Positions 7,466-15,356 of a stretch of DNA of 25,604 nt are shown one piece after another. The stretch is taken from positions 1 to 25,604 of the forward strand of contig CAJWHX010000003.1 of the NCBI GenBank assembly GCA_913040875.1. Reading direction: 5' to 3'. The stretch's first letter is position 1. Every line of letters begins with the position of its first letter. A program made the translations under genes and the position numbers. The notes beneath the pieces were generated by a model. It was not told the DNA's origin. It was given only the letters and a program-made list of their open reading frames with translations, and ran no database searches. This DNA is from an uncultured Pseudomonadota bacterium. GTDB lineage: Bacteria; Myxococcota; UBA796.

Positions 7466-9193
7466 ATGCTTCCACTGTTGCTTCAACTTGCATGCGGTCA
7501 CAAGGCAAAGGTAGACACAGCCAGTCCGGATCTCCTGTATTTCATCCTGGTCGACCGATTTGCCAATGGAGACACGCAAAATGATGTCTTGGTGGATACC
7601 AATGATCTTCAAGCATTTCACGGTGGTGATCTGGCAGGTGTCCAACAAAATTTAGGGCACATTCAAGCCTTGGGTGCAGATGCCATTTGGCTCTCTCCAA
7701 TCTACCAAATGCGAACCACCAAGTTTCATGGGCACGGTGCATTTCACGGCTATTGGACCGAAGATCTGAATACCATTGCACCCTTGATGGGTGGTGAAGA
7801 AGATTTGAAGTCACTGACGGAAGAGATGTCTGAGCGTGAGATGTCTCTCATCTTGGACGTTGTATACAATCACACGTCCTTTGACGCTCCGCTGCGTTCA
7901 GAACAGCCTGATTGGTTCCATCCTGACAAAACGATCGAAGATTGGAATGATCCTGTTCAGTTGACAACCCACCAAGTACACGGACTGCCCGATTTAAATC
8001 AAAGCAACCCAGAGGTGTATAGCTATCTGTTGAACAGCTCACGTAAGTGGCTTCAACTGCCAAGTGTGATGGGATTGCGTGTGGATGCCATCCGGCACAT
8101 GGACAATGAATTCTTACACCAAATCAATGCAGATCTGGCACAAGAGAACGCTTGGCTATTGGGAGAAGATTTTCAAGGAAACCCAATTGCCAACATCGAT
8201 CGATTCAAAGAGACAAATATCGGTGCCCTGTTTGATTTCCCCTTCTATTACGCCTTGACCAACAGTGTCTGTGATGGACAATCGTTTGAGGAAATCGCCA
8301 GTATTCTCTCTTTGGATTCCTATTATCCAGAAGAAAGTCACCTCGTACGATTTCTAGACAACCATGATTTACCGAGAATTCTCAGTCGATGCAACAACAA
8401 CAAAGCATCTGTTTTGCTGTCGGAGATGCTAATTTTTGGTCTCAGAGGAACTCCCATGATATCCTATGGAACAGAAAATTGGAGTGCTGGCTCAGAAGAG
8501 CCAGAAAATAGAAGAGACATGGACTGGGACAGCATTGACCCCAAGCATGTAGAACACATCTCTACGCTGGCAGAATTTCGTCAACAGTATCCGGTACTCA
8601 AAGAAGGCATCCCTGAGATCCTTCATGCCTCTCAAGATCGACTGATTGTATCTCAAACATTTGGAAAGGAGCAATCTATGCTCCTCATCAATCGTTCCTC
8701 TCAGTCTATGGATATTCCCGTCGATGAGTGTGGTGGAGTACTTAAAGTGCTTCGAGGAGGACTCACACTCGGTGTAGAAAAATCTCCGGTCGACACGGAC
8801 GCAGCCGTTTATCCGGAAAAGGTGGCCACTGTAACGCCCCTCGAGTTCGTATTGCCTGCACCCACACAAATACCTGCGAACGCTGCAATGTTGTTGACTT
8901 GCAATGCACGCAAACAACATGAAAGCACTCAAACTTTAACCGTTCATATCGATGGTGTAGAGACTGAACAACCTAGACTGGTTGGTTCACTACCAGAGCT
9001 GGGTGGTTGGAATCCAAATGACGGGGTCAACAGTGTATGGACTGGCGATCATTGGAGCACCGAGATCACATTACCAGAGCACAAGGTTTCAGCGTTTAAG
9101 TTGGTCTATCAAACCGATAATGGCTTTCAGTGGGAAGATGGTGGCAATCGATTCCTTCATTCTGACACTACCGAACCGATTTGGATACGCTAG
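7466..9193 (+). CDS. Alpha-amylase (GH13) lipoprotein with C-terminal CBM20 starch-binding module
   Basis: 575 residues. N-terminus MLPLLLQLACG is an uncharged signal peptide with lipobox QLAC (C10, then Gly). The GH13 barrel shows VDRFANGD, FHGGDLAGV, LDVVYNHTS, GLRVDAIRH (nucleophile D207), LLGEDFQG (acid E234) and FLDNHD (D301), all catalytic residues present. A beta domain (about 380-470) is followed by a CBM20-like module (about 477-575) with VGSLPELGGWNP, TLPEHKVSAFKLVY and FQWEDGGNRF. Reaction: hydrolysis of alpha-1,4 links in starch or maltodextrins at the cell surface. It lies 15 bp after the small lipoprotein gene and is the last of the cluster. The ribosome site is weak. It complements the debranching enzyme at the head of the operon. 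Endo versus maltogenic action cannot be told here. Confidence 0.93.
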   Translation: MLPLLLQLACGHKAKVDTASPDLLYFILVDRFANGDTQNDVLVDTNDLQAFHGGDLAGVQQNLGHIQALGADAIWLSPIYQMRTTKFHGHGAFHGYWTEDLNTIAPLMGGEEDLKSLTEEMSEREMSLILDVVYNHTSFDAPLRSEQPDWFHPDKTIEDWNDPVQLTTHQVHGLPDLNQSNPEVYSYLLNSSRKWLQLPSVMGLRVDAIRHMDNEFLHQINADLAQENAWLLGEDFQGNPIANIDRFKETNIGALFDFPFYYALTNSVCDGQSFEEIASILSLDSYYPEESHLVRFLDNHDLPRILSRCNNNKASVLLSEMLIFGLRGTPMISYGTENWSAGSEEPENRRDMDWDSIDPKHVEHISTLAEFRQQYPVLKEGIPEILHASQDRLIVSQTFGKEQSMLLINRSSQSMDIPVDECGGVLKVLRGGLTLGVEKSPVDTDAAVYPEKVATVTPLEFVLPAPTQIPANAAMLLTCNARKQHESTQTLTVHIDGVETEQPRLVGSLPELGGWNPNDGVNSVWTGDHWSTEITLPEHKVSAFKLVYQTDNGFQWEDGGNRFLHSDTTEPIWIR

Positions 9194-9225
9194 ATTCTGA
9201 TAAACCTGTGCAAGCATCACATATA

Positions 9226-10746
9226 TCAAGGGCAATTCGAGCCATCAATCGCATACATCGAGCCATCCACATCACAAAAGCAATGGTCTATTGATTGACC
9301 CAACGATACTTCCTGTCCCTCGTATTGGCACACAAAATTTGGGGTTACTGTTAAAGTGCCATTGTCCTCTTCTAGATTGGCAAAATGGATTGCCTGATTC
9401 TCCAACAAGACCTCAGAATACAAACGAATGTCCCACGGTTGATTGATATTCATAGAGGGTATACCAATCACTTCTACAGGCAATAGGACTGCTCTGTCTG
9501 ATGGTGATGGTTGAATGCTCTCTATATTCTCAAGGCGATGTTCACTCTCTGGTCCTTGAAGGGACAGGTCCAATGGATAGTAGAATGGAGCCACACCACT
9601 GTTTCGAATGGCGATATCTAATTTCATATCGACTAGATCACCTCGTAAATTGGCTGCCTCTACGGTAATGCTTTCAATCGTATACTCATATCCCATAGCC
9701 AAGGAAGATTGTTTCGCGATATCCAGCTGTTGGTCTACATACCCTGTCCCATTCATCGAAAATGCGGAATATATCAGCATGTAGGTAGCATGAGTGATCG
9801 AGACAACTGAATCAAAATCTTGACCATCTTCACCAACCACAAATGCATCGGTAAACAGTGTGGACTGAATGGGCGGATACACTTCCCCACCCGTGGGAAC
9901 GTCCATCCAACGATTTTCTGCTCCCGCTGTCTCCATTTTGGACCAAAAGTACCAATCGACATCCCCAACGGTTGAATAGGCAAAACTATCATCGTGAAAT
10001 CCGATTGGTCGGCTGGCACTGTCTTGGATGGGGTATCGAATCTGAAGTGGGGTTGTTTGAAAGGAGGTATCAAATATGTCGATGACTTCTTGCTGAAACA
10101 ACCCACTGGCAAAATCAGAAGTGTTGGGAAACGTGTGCCATTCACCCCAGTAACCCAACAAACCCATTTGGATAAAACCCAGACGATTATCACCATCATA
10201 TCGAGCCCCAAACTCAGATATAAAATTCAATATTGCAGCCTGCAAATGGGGATTGGAATAGTCGGGAGAACAACCACCACCATACTCTGAATACGGACTG
10301 CAAGGGACCAACTCCTCCAAGTAGTTCGGAAGACCATATTCTCGGCTCGGATAGTCGATAAACACTCTCATGACAACGTGATTCCCGCGGGCTGACGCCG
10401 CCTGCAGATGTGGCTCTAAACCGGCTTCAAATGTGTATGTGTCTGGACCCGACACAAGTGCGTTTAATGGAATGTATATAAACTCCAAACTGTGTGGCAA
10501 ATCATTGTGGGGTTCACTCCACAAATAGCTACTCAGCAGTCCCTTGAGAGGATTCCCGGCTGTTATAGACCTATCATACGTAAATGCGAAGGATTGAGAC
10601 CCACTCCTCGATGAAACATACTCTCCCAGTTCCTCAGAGGTATCCTCTGCTGTATCCTCAGGGAGTTCATCGTTGACTACTGGGTCGACCACTGGCTCCT
10701 CTCCTTTTGGAGACGTACAACCAAATGCAAGCAATCCGAGCAACAT
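9226..10746 (-). CDS. DUF4832-like secreted lipoprotein, possible glycoside-hydrolase-fold protein
   Basis: 506 residues starting MLLGLLAFGC, a minimal lipoprotein signal (C10) again without N-terminal basic residues, then an acidic linker (about 15-45). The body resembles proteins annotated DUF4874/DUF4832: an early ITAGNPLKGLL segment, FIYIPLNAL, VVMRVFIDYPS and the signature QMGLLGYWGEWH (E202 is a candidate catalytic acid), then a beta-rich C-terminal half (about 355-470). The extreme C-terminus has four Cys, probably disulfides. Such proteins are thought to have a TIM-barrel fold but the function is not established. The ATG has AGAGG just upstream. It is co-directional with and 75 bp after the reductase gene, and convergent with the amylase operon (32 bp apart). 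A role in polysaccharide handling is only suggested by the neighbourhood. Confidence 0.8.
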   Translation of the reverse strand: MLLGLLAFGCTSPKGEEPVVDPVVNDELPEDTAEDTSEELGEYVSSRSGSQSFAFTYDRSITAGNPLKGLLSSYLWSEPHNDLPHSLEFIYIPLNALVSGPDTYTFEAGLEPHLQAASARGNHVVMRVFIDYPSREYGLPNYLEELVPCSPYSEYGGGCSPDYSNPHLQAAILNFISEFGARYDGDNRLGFIQMGLLGYWGEWHTFPNTSDFASGLFQQEVIDIFDTSFQTTPLQIRYPIQDSASRPIGFHDDSFAYSTVGDVDWYFWSKMETAGAENRWMDVPTGGEVYPPIQSTLFTDAFVVGEDGQDFDSVVSITHATYMLIYSAFSMNGTGYVDQQLDIAKQSSLAMGYEYTIESITVEAANLRGDLVDMKLDIAIRNSGVAPFYYPLDLSLQGPESEHRLENIESIQPSPSDRAVLLPVEVIGIPSMNINQPWDIRLYSEVLLENQAIHFANLEEDNGTLTVTPNFVCQYEGQEVSLGQSIDHCFCDVDGSMYAIDGSNCP

Positions 10747-10821
10747 AAAACCTCTAAATGAATCTGTACTTAGAGTATCAGAATTACTGGAAAGTCTGAA
10801 AAGGAACTATCACTTATCCAC

Positions 10822-11598
10822 TTATCCTGTGAAGGCCTTTTCCCAAACATACGTTCCCGGTCTCGAATTGCTACCTCGATTCAACCCTTTGGCATCCAAC
10901 AAGACCTGAATGTCATGCAACATCTCTAAGGAACCACAAATCATCACCCTGTCTGTTTCCGGATTGAAGCTCGGAATTCCGAGATCTTCAAAGAGTTTAC
11001 CATTTTCAATCAATGTGGTAATCCGTCCCTCATTTTTGTATGGTTCTCGCGTTACAGACCCATAAAACTTGAGCTTTTCAGAAGCCTCCTCTCCGACTAG
11101 AGGGCATTCCAATGCTCCTTCAATAGACTTGATTGCATACGTCAAGTCTTCAACACCACGACAGGTTTGAGTGACGTATACCTCTTCAAAGTCATCGTAT
11201 ACATTCTCATCGTGAATCAAACAAGAGAAGGGTGCAAAACCAGTTCCTGTTGACAACATAAACAACCGCTTTCCACCTGGAAGCAAACCATTGAGCGTCA
11301 AGGTTCCAACAGCGCGGGCTCCCAACAGGATGTCATCCCCTACTTTGATATCCTTTAAACGCGACGTCAACTTTCCATCTGGAATAATGATGGAATAGAA
11401 CTCAAACTCTTCATCCCAATCTGCACTGGCGACGGAATACGCTCGCATAACGGGTTTGTCATCCACTACTAAGCCCATCATTACAAACTGACCGCTGGTA
11501 AATTTGTAGCCTTCAGGTCTTTCAACTCTGAATCGAAAGTAACTGTCGGTGTAATGTTCAACATCGACGACTTTAACTGTATACGCAGGACTTGCCAT
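10822..11598 (-). CDS. fpr: Ferredoxin/flavodoxin--NADP+ reductase
   Basis: 258 residues, the usual length of the bacterial Fpr subclass. The FAD-binding barrel shows GQFVMMGL and RAYSVASA (about 52-59, the RxYS flavin motif). The NADP-binding half begins at LSTGTGFAPF (about 115-124) with the T/G-G-x-G-x-A-P pattern; MICGSLEML lies near the C-terminus, and the protein ends YVWEKAFTG, matching the extended aromatic tail of this subclass. It transfers electrons between NADPH and ferredoxin or flavodoxin in the cytoplasm, supporting Fe-S enzymes and redox balance. AAGGAA precedes the ATG and a good sigma70-type promoter lies 45-75 bp upstream. The following gene is an unrelated-looking lipoprotein, so co-function is doubtful. 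Confidence 0.95.
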   Translation of the reverse strand: MASPAYTVKVVDVEHYTDSYFRFRVERPEGYKFTSGQFVMMGLVVDDKPVMRAYSVASADWDEEFEFYSIIIPDGKLTSRLKDIKVGDDILLGARAVGTLTLNGLLPGGKRLFMLSTGTGFAPFSCLIHDENVYDDFEEVYVTQTCRGVEDLTYAIKSIEGALECPLVGEEASEKLKFYGSVTREPYKNEGRITTLIENGKLFEDLGIPSFNPETDRVMICGSLEMLHDIQVLLDAKGLNRGSNSRPGTYVWEKAFTG

Positions 11599-11642
11599 GA
11601 TTCATTCCTTGTTTGTGAATTGTGAGATTTTATGATGAGTGG

Positions 11643-11671
11643 TTTATAATGCAATCATTTTCGGTTTTCAA
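11643..11671 (-). promoter_or_regulatory. Sigma70-type promoter for fpr
   Basis: On the minus strand TTGAAA (reverse of 11666-11671), a 17-base spacer, then TATAAA (reverse of 11643-11648). This is a near-consensus housekeeping promoter about 45 bp before the fpr ATG. Confidence 0.7.
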
Positions 11672-11922
11672 GTGGCACGAACAAACAAAACCAGCATCGA
11701 AAAACTATTCTTTTACAACCGGTAAACCGTATACTCAAAGTTAATATTACACTTCATGTATTCATCTCAACAGTCTTTCATCTAGCAGTCAAATATACGG
11801 AATGCAACCCTTTTGCTCTGATCCAATGTGGCATTATTCCACCCATCAATCAACAGACTCATTTAAATTTCATACACTTTATATGTAAAATAAAGCGATC
11901 CCACAGATACAGACAAAGCATT

Positions 11923-11950
11923 TTGGATGCGATACGTTGTGGGTTATAGT
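11923..11950 (+). promoter_or_regulatory. Sigma70-type promoter for the Cys-rich lipoprotein
   Basis: TTGGAT (11923-11928), a 16-base spacer and TATAGT (11945-11950). Transcription would start near 11957, leaving a very short leader that carries GGAGG (11960-11964) just before the ATG at 11969. Confidence 0.6.
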
Positions 11951-11968
11951 ATTTAAAATGGAGGCTCG

Positions 11969-12568
11969 ATGCGAAATATGCTGATTGAATCTACGATGCT
12001 GATTGGATTGACTGTGGGCTGTTCGCCCAGCTTCAATGCTAAAGATGGAATGGTAGACACCACAACGTTTGATCCAAGTGCGGAAGGCGGATGGGAATCT
12101 GCCACAGGTCTCAGTTCTCTAAAAGAAGATATGGACACAGACTATTGTGAAAATATGCAGCCAAACGTTGCCGGAGCCACAAGTTACTTCTATGGTATTT
12201 ATCAAAAGAGCAGTGATGGTTGGCAAGGAGAGGAACAGTGGATCCTCCATCCAACAGAAGCATGGACCTCTACCGGTGGTGAAACTTGCTATGTCACTTG
12301 GGCTATCAGTGCTGATGAAAAGGACGCCGCAGGATGTCCCTCTTGTAACTTTTCCCTCGAAGTCAATGGTACACTCGACAGACAAAAGACAGATTGCCCA
12401 GAAGGATTGTGGGAGAATGAAGAGCAGTGGTCCACAACCTATAATATTCTGGTTGAAGGTGGAAACTCCATGGTTTATTTCCAAAGTGATGGAGATACGG
12501 TGGGCTCAGGCTACTCAACAAGCAACGCCTTTAACTTCCTTTCCGACGTTAGTTGTTCATGGTTCTAA
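11969..12568 (+). CDS. Small Cys-rich lipoprotein, unknown function
   Basis: 199 residues with a signal peptide MRNMLIESTMLIGLTVGC and lipobox TVGC (C18, then Ser). GGAGG supports the ATG. An in-frame ATG lies at residue 4. The mature part is acidic and rich in Trp, Tyr, Ser and Gly, with six more Cys including a GCPSC pair, so a disulfide-stabilised envelope protein is likely. Repeated EEQW motifs (at GWQGEEQWIL and WENEEQWSTT) and beta-like stretches (ETCYVTWAIS, NFSLEVNGTLD, YNILVEGG) suggest a beta-sandwich. It ends in CSWF. No family is recognised. It has its own promoter, and the next gene also has its own, so it is probably monocistronic. Confidence 0.82.
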   Translation: MRNMLIESTMLIGLTVGCSPSFNAKDGMVDTTTFDPSAEGGWESATGLSSLKEDMDTDYCENMQPNVAGATSYFYGIYQKSSDGWQGEEQWILHPTEAWTSTGGETCYVTWAISADEKDAAGCPSCNFSLEVNGTLDRQKTDCPEGLWENEEQWSTTYNILVEGGNSMVYFQSDGDTVGSGYSTSNAFNFLSDVSCSWF

Positions 12569-12588
12569 GGCCTCTACACAGAAAAACA

Positions 12589-12616
12589 TTGAAGATTCCC
12601 ATTGAACAATTATAAT
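12589..12616 (+). promoter_or_regulatory. Sigma70-type promoter for the cyclic-nucleotide-binding gene pair
   Basis: TTGAAG (12589-12594), a 16-base spacer and a perfect TATAAT (12611-12616). It lies 40 bp before the first ATG at 12657 and after the stop of the lipoprotein gene at 12568. Confidence 0.65.
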
Positions 12617-12656
12617 ATCGCGACCAATAGTCCACATACCAACATGGAATGAACCT

Positions 12657-13217
12657 ATGGCCTCTTCAAGCACCGTTGTAAAACAGCTGCAAAACCTCCA
12701 CTTGTTTCGAAATGTTTCCGCAAAGGATCTCACCAAACTCACACAGATGTGTCAGATTTTGGAGTTTCGTCCCAGGCAAATCATTTTCGCTCAAAATGCA
12801 CCAGCAGATCACGCTATGATTCTTGTCTCTGGTAAGTTGGATGTCTGCATTTTAACTGGACACACAGAGAGACATTTGGGAAGCATTTTACCGGGCGAAA
12901 TCTTTGGGGAATCGGGGCTTTTTCACAGTGGTGGGACACGGTCTGCAATGGTTCGAGCCAATAAGGATAGTATCTGTTTGTTGGTCACACCAGAGTTGAT
13001 GCGAGAAACTTGGAACAATCAAGCCATCGTTGCCCTCGAACAATTTCTGATTGCTACAATGGCCAGACGCATTCGAAATACCAATCTAGAAATTCAAAAG
13101 ATCTGGAAGGTAGAAAGTGCCGATCAGCAAAAAAATGAACAAAGCCTTCAAATGGAAGAGTCTGAACAATCTGGTGGTTTACTTGGAAAACTCAAATCAC
13201 TCTTTGGAGGAAAATAG
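12657..13217 (+). CDS. Cyclic-nucleotide-binding-domain protein without a DNA-binding domain
   Basis: 186 residues. One Crp-type effector domain (about 10-125): LHLFRNVSAKDL at the start, the beta-roll IFAQNAPADHAMILVSGKLDV, and the phosphate-binding cassette with GEIFGES (80-86) and TRSA (94-97), where Glu83-84 and Arg95 region fit cNMP contacts. After it come a helix (about 120-150), a charged Gln/Glu-rich linker and a C-terminal LLGKLKSLFGGK amphipathic tail that could touch a membrane or partner. No helix-turn-helix follows, so it is not a Crp-like transcription factor. The next gene starts one base after its stop and encodes a second such domain. It may be a signal-binding subunit; ligand and partner are unknown. 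Confidence 0.85.
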   Translation: MASSSTVVKQLQNLHLFRNVSAKDLTKLTQMCQILEFRPRQIIFAQNAPADHAMILVSGKLDVCILTGHTERHLGSILPGEIFGESGLFHSGGTRSAMVRANKDSICLLVTPELMRETWNNQAIVALEQFLIATMARRIRNTNLEIQKIWKVESADQQKNEQSLQMEESEQSGGLLGKLKSLFGGK

Positions 13218-13218
13218 A

Positions 13219-13887
13219 ATGCAAACCGATGACTTGCGAATCGTCGCACGAAAACTCCTCAGAACGTACCAAGTACGCTCTACTCGTTCTAGAAATTTGG
13301 CTCTTGCACTCGGTAAAGGACAAGAAAAACTCTGGTCACAAGGCGATTTGATGTGCGGTGAAGGACAACCGTCTGACAGCATGTTTGTCACAATGGAAGG
13401 CTCAGTTCAGGTACTGAAACGCGATACAACCGGTACCGAGAAGGAACTTGCCGTTATCCCAGCACCGTCTATGATTGGTCAAATGGGTCTTGTAGATGGT
13501 TCTGCTCGTTCTGCAACCTGTCGTGCCGCCTCCAATATTAAAGGCATCCTCATCTCCAAACAAACGTTCAACTCCTTACTACAAGAACAATCTCCCGAAG
13601 GGAGTGCGTTTAGACACCTCCTCATCAGCACCATGATGGGACAGCTCAGTTCGGCCAATGAAAAAATCGGTGGGCTTGTCGACGATATGGTCGAAGAGCA
13701 GACTGCAGAGGTGCCTATTGAGACGAATCAAGAAGCCAATAAAGACAAATTGATGAAGATTGCAGGCGTCTTGGATGGCTGGGAAGCCAAAGAAGAAGAT
13801 GTCGACGGATTGGAAAGCGTTGAATTTGTCATGGATGAAGACATGAAACGTACGAAAGACGCAAGAGATCGTGCTCGACGGTGGTAA
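13219..13887 (+). CDS. Second cyclic-nucleotide-binding-like protein, with altered ligand pocket
   Basis: 222 residues from the ATG at 13219, chosen because GGAGG (13206-13210) precedes it and it starts one base after the previous stop; the frame is open further upstream inside the previous gene. The beta-roll domain (about 30-135) shows LWSQGDLMCGEGQPSDSMFV, GSVQVLKRD and IGQMGLVDGSARSATC. The cassette Arg (R97) is kept, but the usual Gly-Glu is replaced by Gly-Gln (GQMG), so nucleotide binding may be weakened or lost. A helix follows, then an acidic C-terminal half and a basic end (KRTKDARDRARRW). No DNA-binding domain. Likely a partner of the protein before it, perhaps a heteromeric sensor (inference). 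A hairpin follows 36 bp after the stop. Confidence 0.83.
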   Translation: MQTDDLRIVARKLLRTYQVRSTRSRNLALALGKGQEKLWSQGDLMCGEGQPSDSMFVTMEGSVQVLKRDTTGTEKELAVIPAPSMIGQMGLVDGSARSATCRAASNIKGILISKQTFNSLLQEQSPEGSAFRHLLISTMMGQLSSANEKIGGLVDDMVEEQTAEVPIETNQEANKDKLMKIAGVLDGWEAKEEDVDGLESVEFVMDEDMKRTKDARDRARRW

Positions 13888-13923
13888 AGATAACTAGGAC
13901 AAATCGTCACTTCCTAAAATATT

Positions 13924-13956
13924 AAAGGTCCGATACTCAATGAGCGTCCGACCTTT
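13924..13956. terminator. Hairpin between convergent genes, probable bidirectional terminator
   Basis: Imperfect 15-bp inverted repeat: AAAGGTC (13924-13930) pairs with GACCTTT (13950-13956), and an inner CTC/GAG stem closes a 3-base loop, with two mismatches and a G-U pair in between. T- and A-rich flanks on both sides suit termination in both directions, between the gene ending at 13887 and the one ending at 13979. Confidence 0.6.
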
Positions 13957-13978
13957 ATTGCTATTTCCATACTGAAGA

Positions 13979-15268
13979 TTAGAAATTGCCCTGCACAATG
14001 TTCCACGTGAACGTATTGGGAGCAATCTCACCGATCTTTTCTTTATCAAAGGATTCACCATTCCAACGATAGATGTTGAGAGAGGCTTGATTGTCTGCAG
14101 CGACGACAAGTTCTGCTTTACCATCACCATCGATATCGGTAGCGTACGAAGTATGTTCGAACCCAGAAGAGTCTTTATCGATGAGTGTCGTTTCCCACTC
14201 TCCAGAATCAGACAATCGAGCTATCCAAAGTCCAGAATGATATCCAGCGGCTACCAGATCCATCTTTCCGTCGTGATCAAAATCTCCAGGCACCAAAAAT
14301 CGACACTGCTCATCTTGAAGTGTGAACGCCGTTTTGTGATCAAATGTACCATCAGGTTGCTCGGTGTATTGGCGAATCTCCACTGGCTTGATGATGACCT
14401 TTCCAACACGTTCTGCTTCGAGGACAGAGAAGAGTTCTGACTTTGAATCCCCTTCTACATCAGCCACCAAAATTTCCTTGGCGTGGGTTTTCTTGTATTC
14501 TTCAACGACGGTGCGCTTGTACTCATTTCCATCCCAGCGATACATGACTACTTTACCTGCTTGAGACTTCTTCGATTGATTTCGATCAGATGGCGTCGCG
14601 AAGAACTCGAGTTTACCGTCTCCATCAATATCACCAATTTCAATCTCGTGGACAAAGGTATCAGCCACCTCATCGAGTTCAATCAAGGTTTGCTCTGCAC
14701 CGTCGCGCTTGGGTTCAAGAACCGCTACAACACCTGCATCGTGTGTTGCGATGACCAAATCTTCAATACCGTCGTGGTTTACATCACCCACTTCTACATC
14801 CCGAAGTCGATTGAATTTGCCCTTCCAATCACGTTCCCACAACGTCTCTTGATTCCATTTCCCATCTGCCATCGTCCAATGTTTCAACATCGCCTTTTCG
14901 GCGCCAATGGTCAAAATACCATCTTGAAATGGAATGGCCTTATGAAACACATTGGAATCTGCGTCTTCCACTCGAAAACGCTTCCAACCATCTTGCTGGG
15001 AACGCCAAATCTCTAGACGAGCAGGACCAGGTTGTGAATCTCCATTCTCATCTTTCCAAAACCACGCTTGAGTCACCAATAAACTCGGAGCAGATTCTCC
15101 CATCAAAGGCTCTTGAGCCGGTTTGGGGGGTTCTACTTTTGCTTTTGGTGCAGTCTTTTCGACCGGCTGCTCTACTTTTGTAGTTTTTTCCGACGAACTA
15201 GGTGATTCATCCCCACAGCCAATCAAGGCAACTAGAGAAATTGTAGACAGTAAAGATGCTTTAAACAT
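13979..15268 (-). CDS. FG-GAP/VCBS beta-propeller lipoprotein
   Basis: 429 residues. Signal MFKASLLSTISLVALIGC with lipobox LIGC (C18), then a Ser/Lys/Pro-rich linker (about 20-55). The body is a series of FG-GAP-type repeats with calcium-binding loops: GDVNHDG (161-167), GDIDGDG (212-218), ADVEGDS (269-275), GDFDHDG (328-334) and TDIDGDG (377-383). Each is followed by a hydrophobic strand (DLVIAT, LEFFAT, DLVAAG, ELVVAA), as in integrin-like propellers. The third loop is the most degraded. It is probably periplasmic or surface-exposed, for protein or carbohydrate contact; function unknown. GAAGGAGG gives a strong start. It lies 88 bp after dut on the same strand, so it could be read from the rpsO-pnp-dut transcript or from its own promoter. 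Confidence 0.88.
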   Translation of the reverse strand: MFKASLLSTISLVALIGCGDESPSSSEKTTKVEQPVEKTAPKAKVEPPKPAQEPLMGESAPSLLVTQAWFWKDENGDSQPGPARLEIWRSQQDGWKRFRVEDADSNVFHKAIPFQDGILTIGAEKAMLKHWTMADGKWNQETLWERDWKGKFNRLRDVEVGDVNHDGIEDLVIATHDAGVVAVLEPKRDGAEQTLIELDEVADTFVHEIEIGDIDGDGKLEFFATPSDRNQSKKSQAGKVVMYRWDGNEYKRTVVEEYKKTHAKEILVADVEGDSKSELFSVLEAERVGKVIIKPVEIRQYTEQPDGTFDHKTAFTLQDEQCRFLVPGDFDHDGKMDLVAAGYHSGLWIARLSDSGEWETTLIDKDSSGFEHTSYATDIDGDGKAELVVAADNQASLNIYRWNGESFDKEKIGEIAPNTFTWNIVQGNF

Positions 15269-15356
15269 TGATATCCTCCTTCAATACAAAAGTGCACACC
15301 TACGAATGCATCCAAATGAATGGAAAACTCACAGATGTGCAATATAAAATGATGAC

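Larger units (their letters stand above)
11599..11968. other. AT-rich divergent intergenic region (370 bp)
   Basis: No convincing open reading frame is seen here on either strand. It holds the fpr promoter at its left end and the promoter of the Cys-rich lipoprotein at its right end. The middle (about 11690-11910) is AT-rich with a small imperfect hairpin near 11826-11844 (GTGG/CCAC arms). I see no repeat family or RNA gene I can support. Confidence 0.6.

Noticed and set aside
9194..9225. Possible terminator between the convergent amylase and DUF4832-like genes
   Set aside because: I could find no stem longer than about 3-4 bp in this gap.
12147..12605. Open frame of 152 codons overlapping the Cys-rich lipoprotein in another frame
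   Set aside because: The lipoprotein frame has a signal peptide, lipobox, ribosome site and promoter; the overlapping frame has none.
15281..15345. TGCACA and TGTGCA arms between dut and the FG-GAP gene
   Set aside because: The arms are only 6 bp and more than 30 bp apart, too weak for a terminator or operator call.
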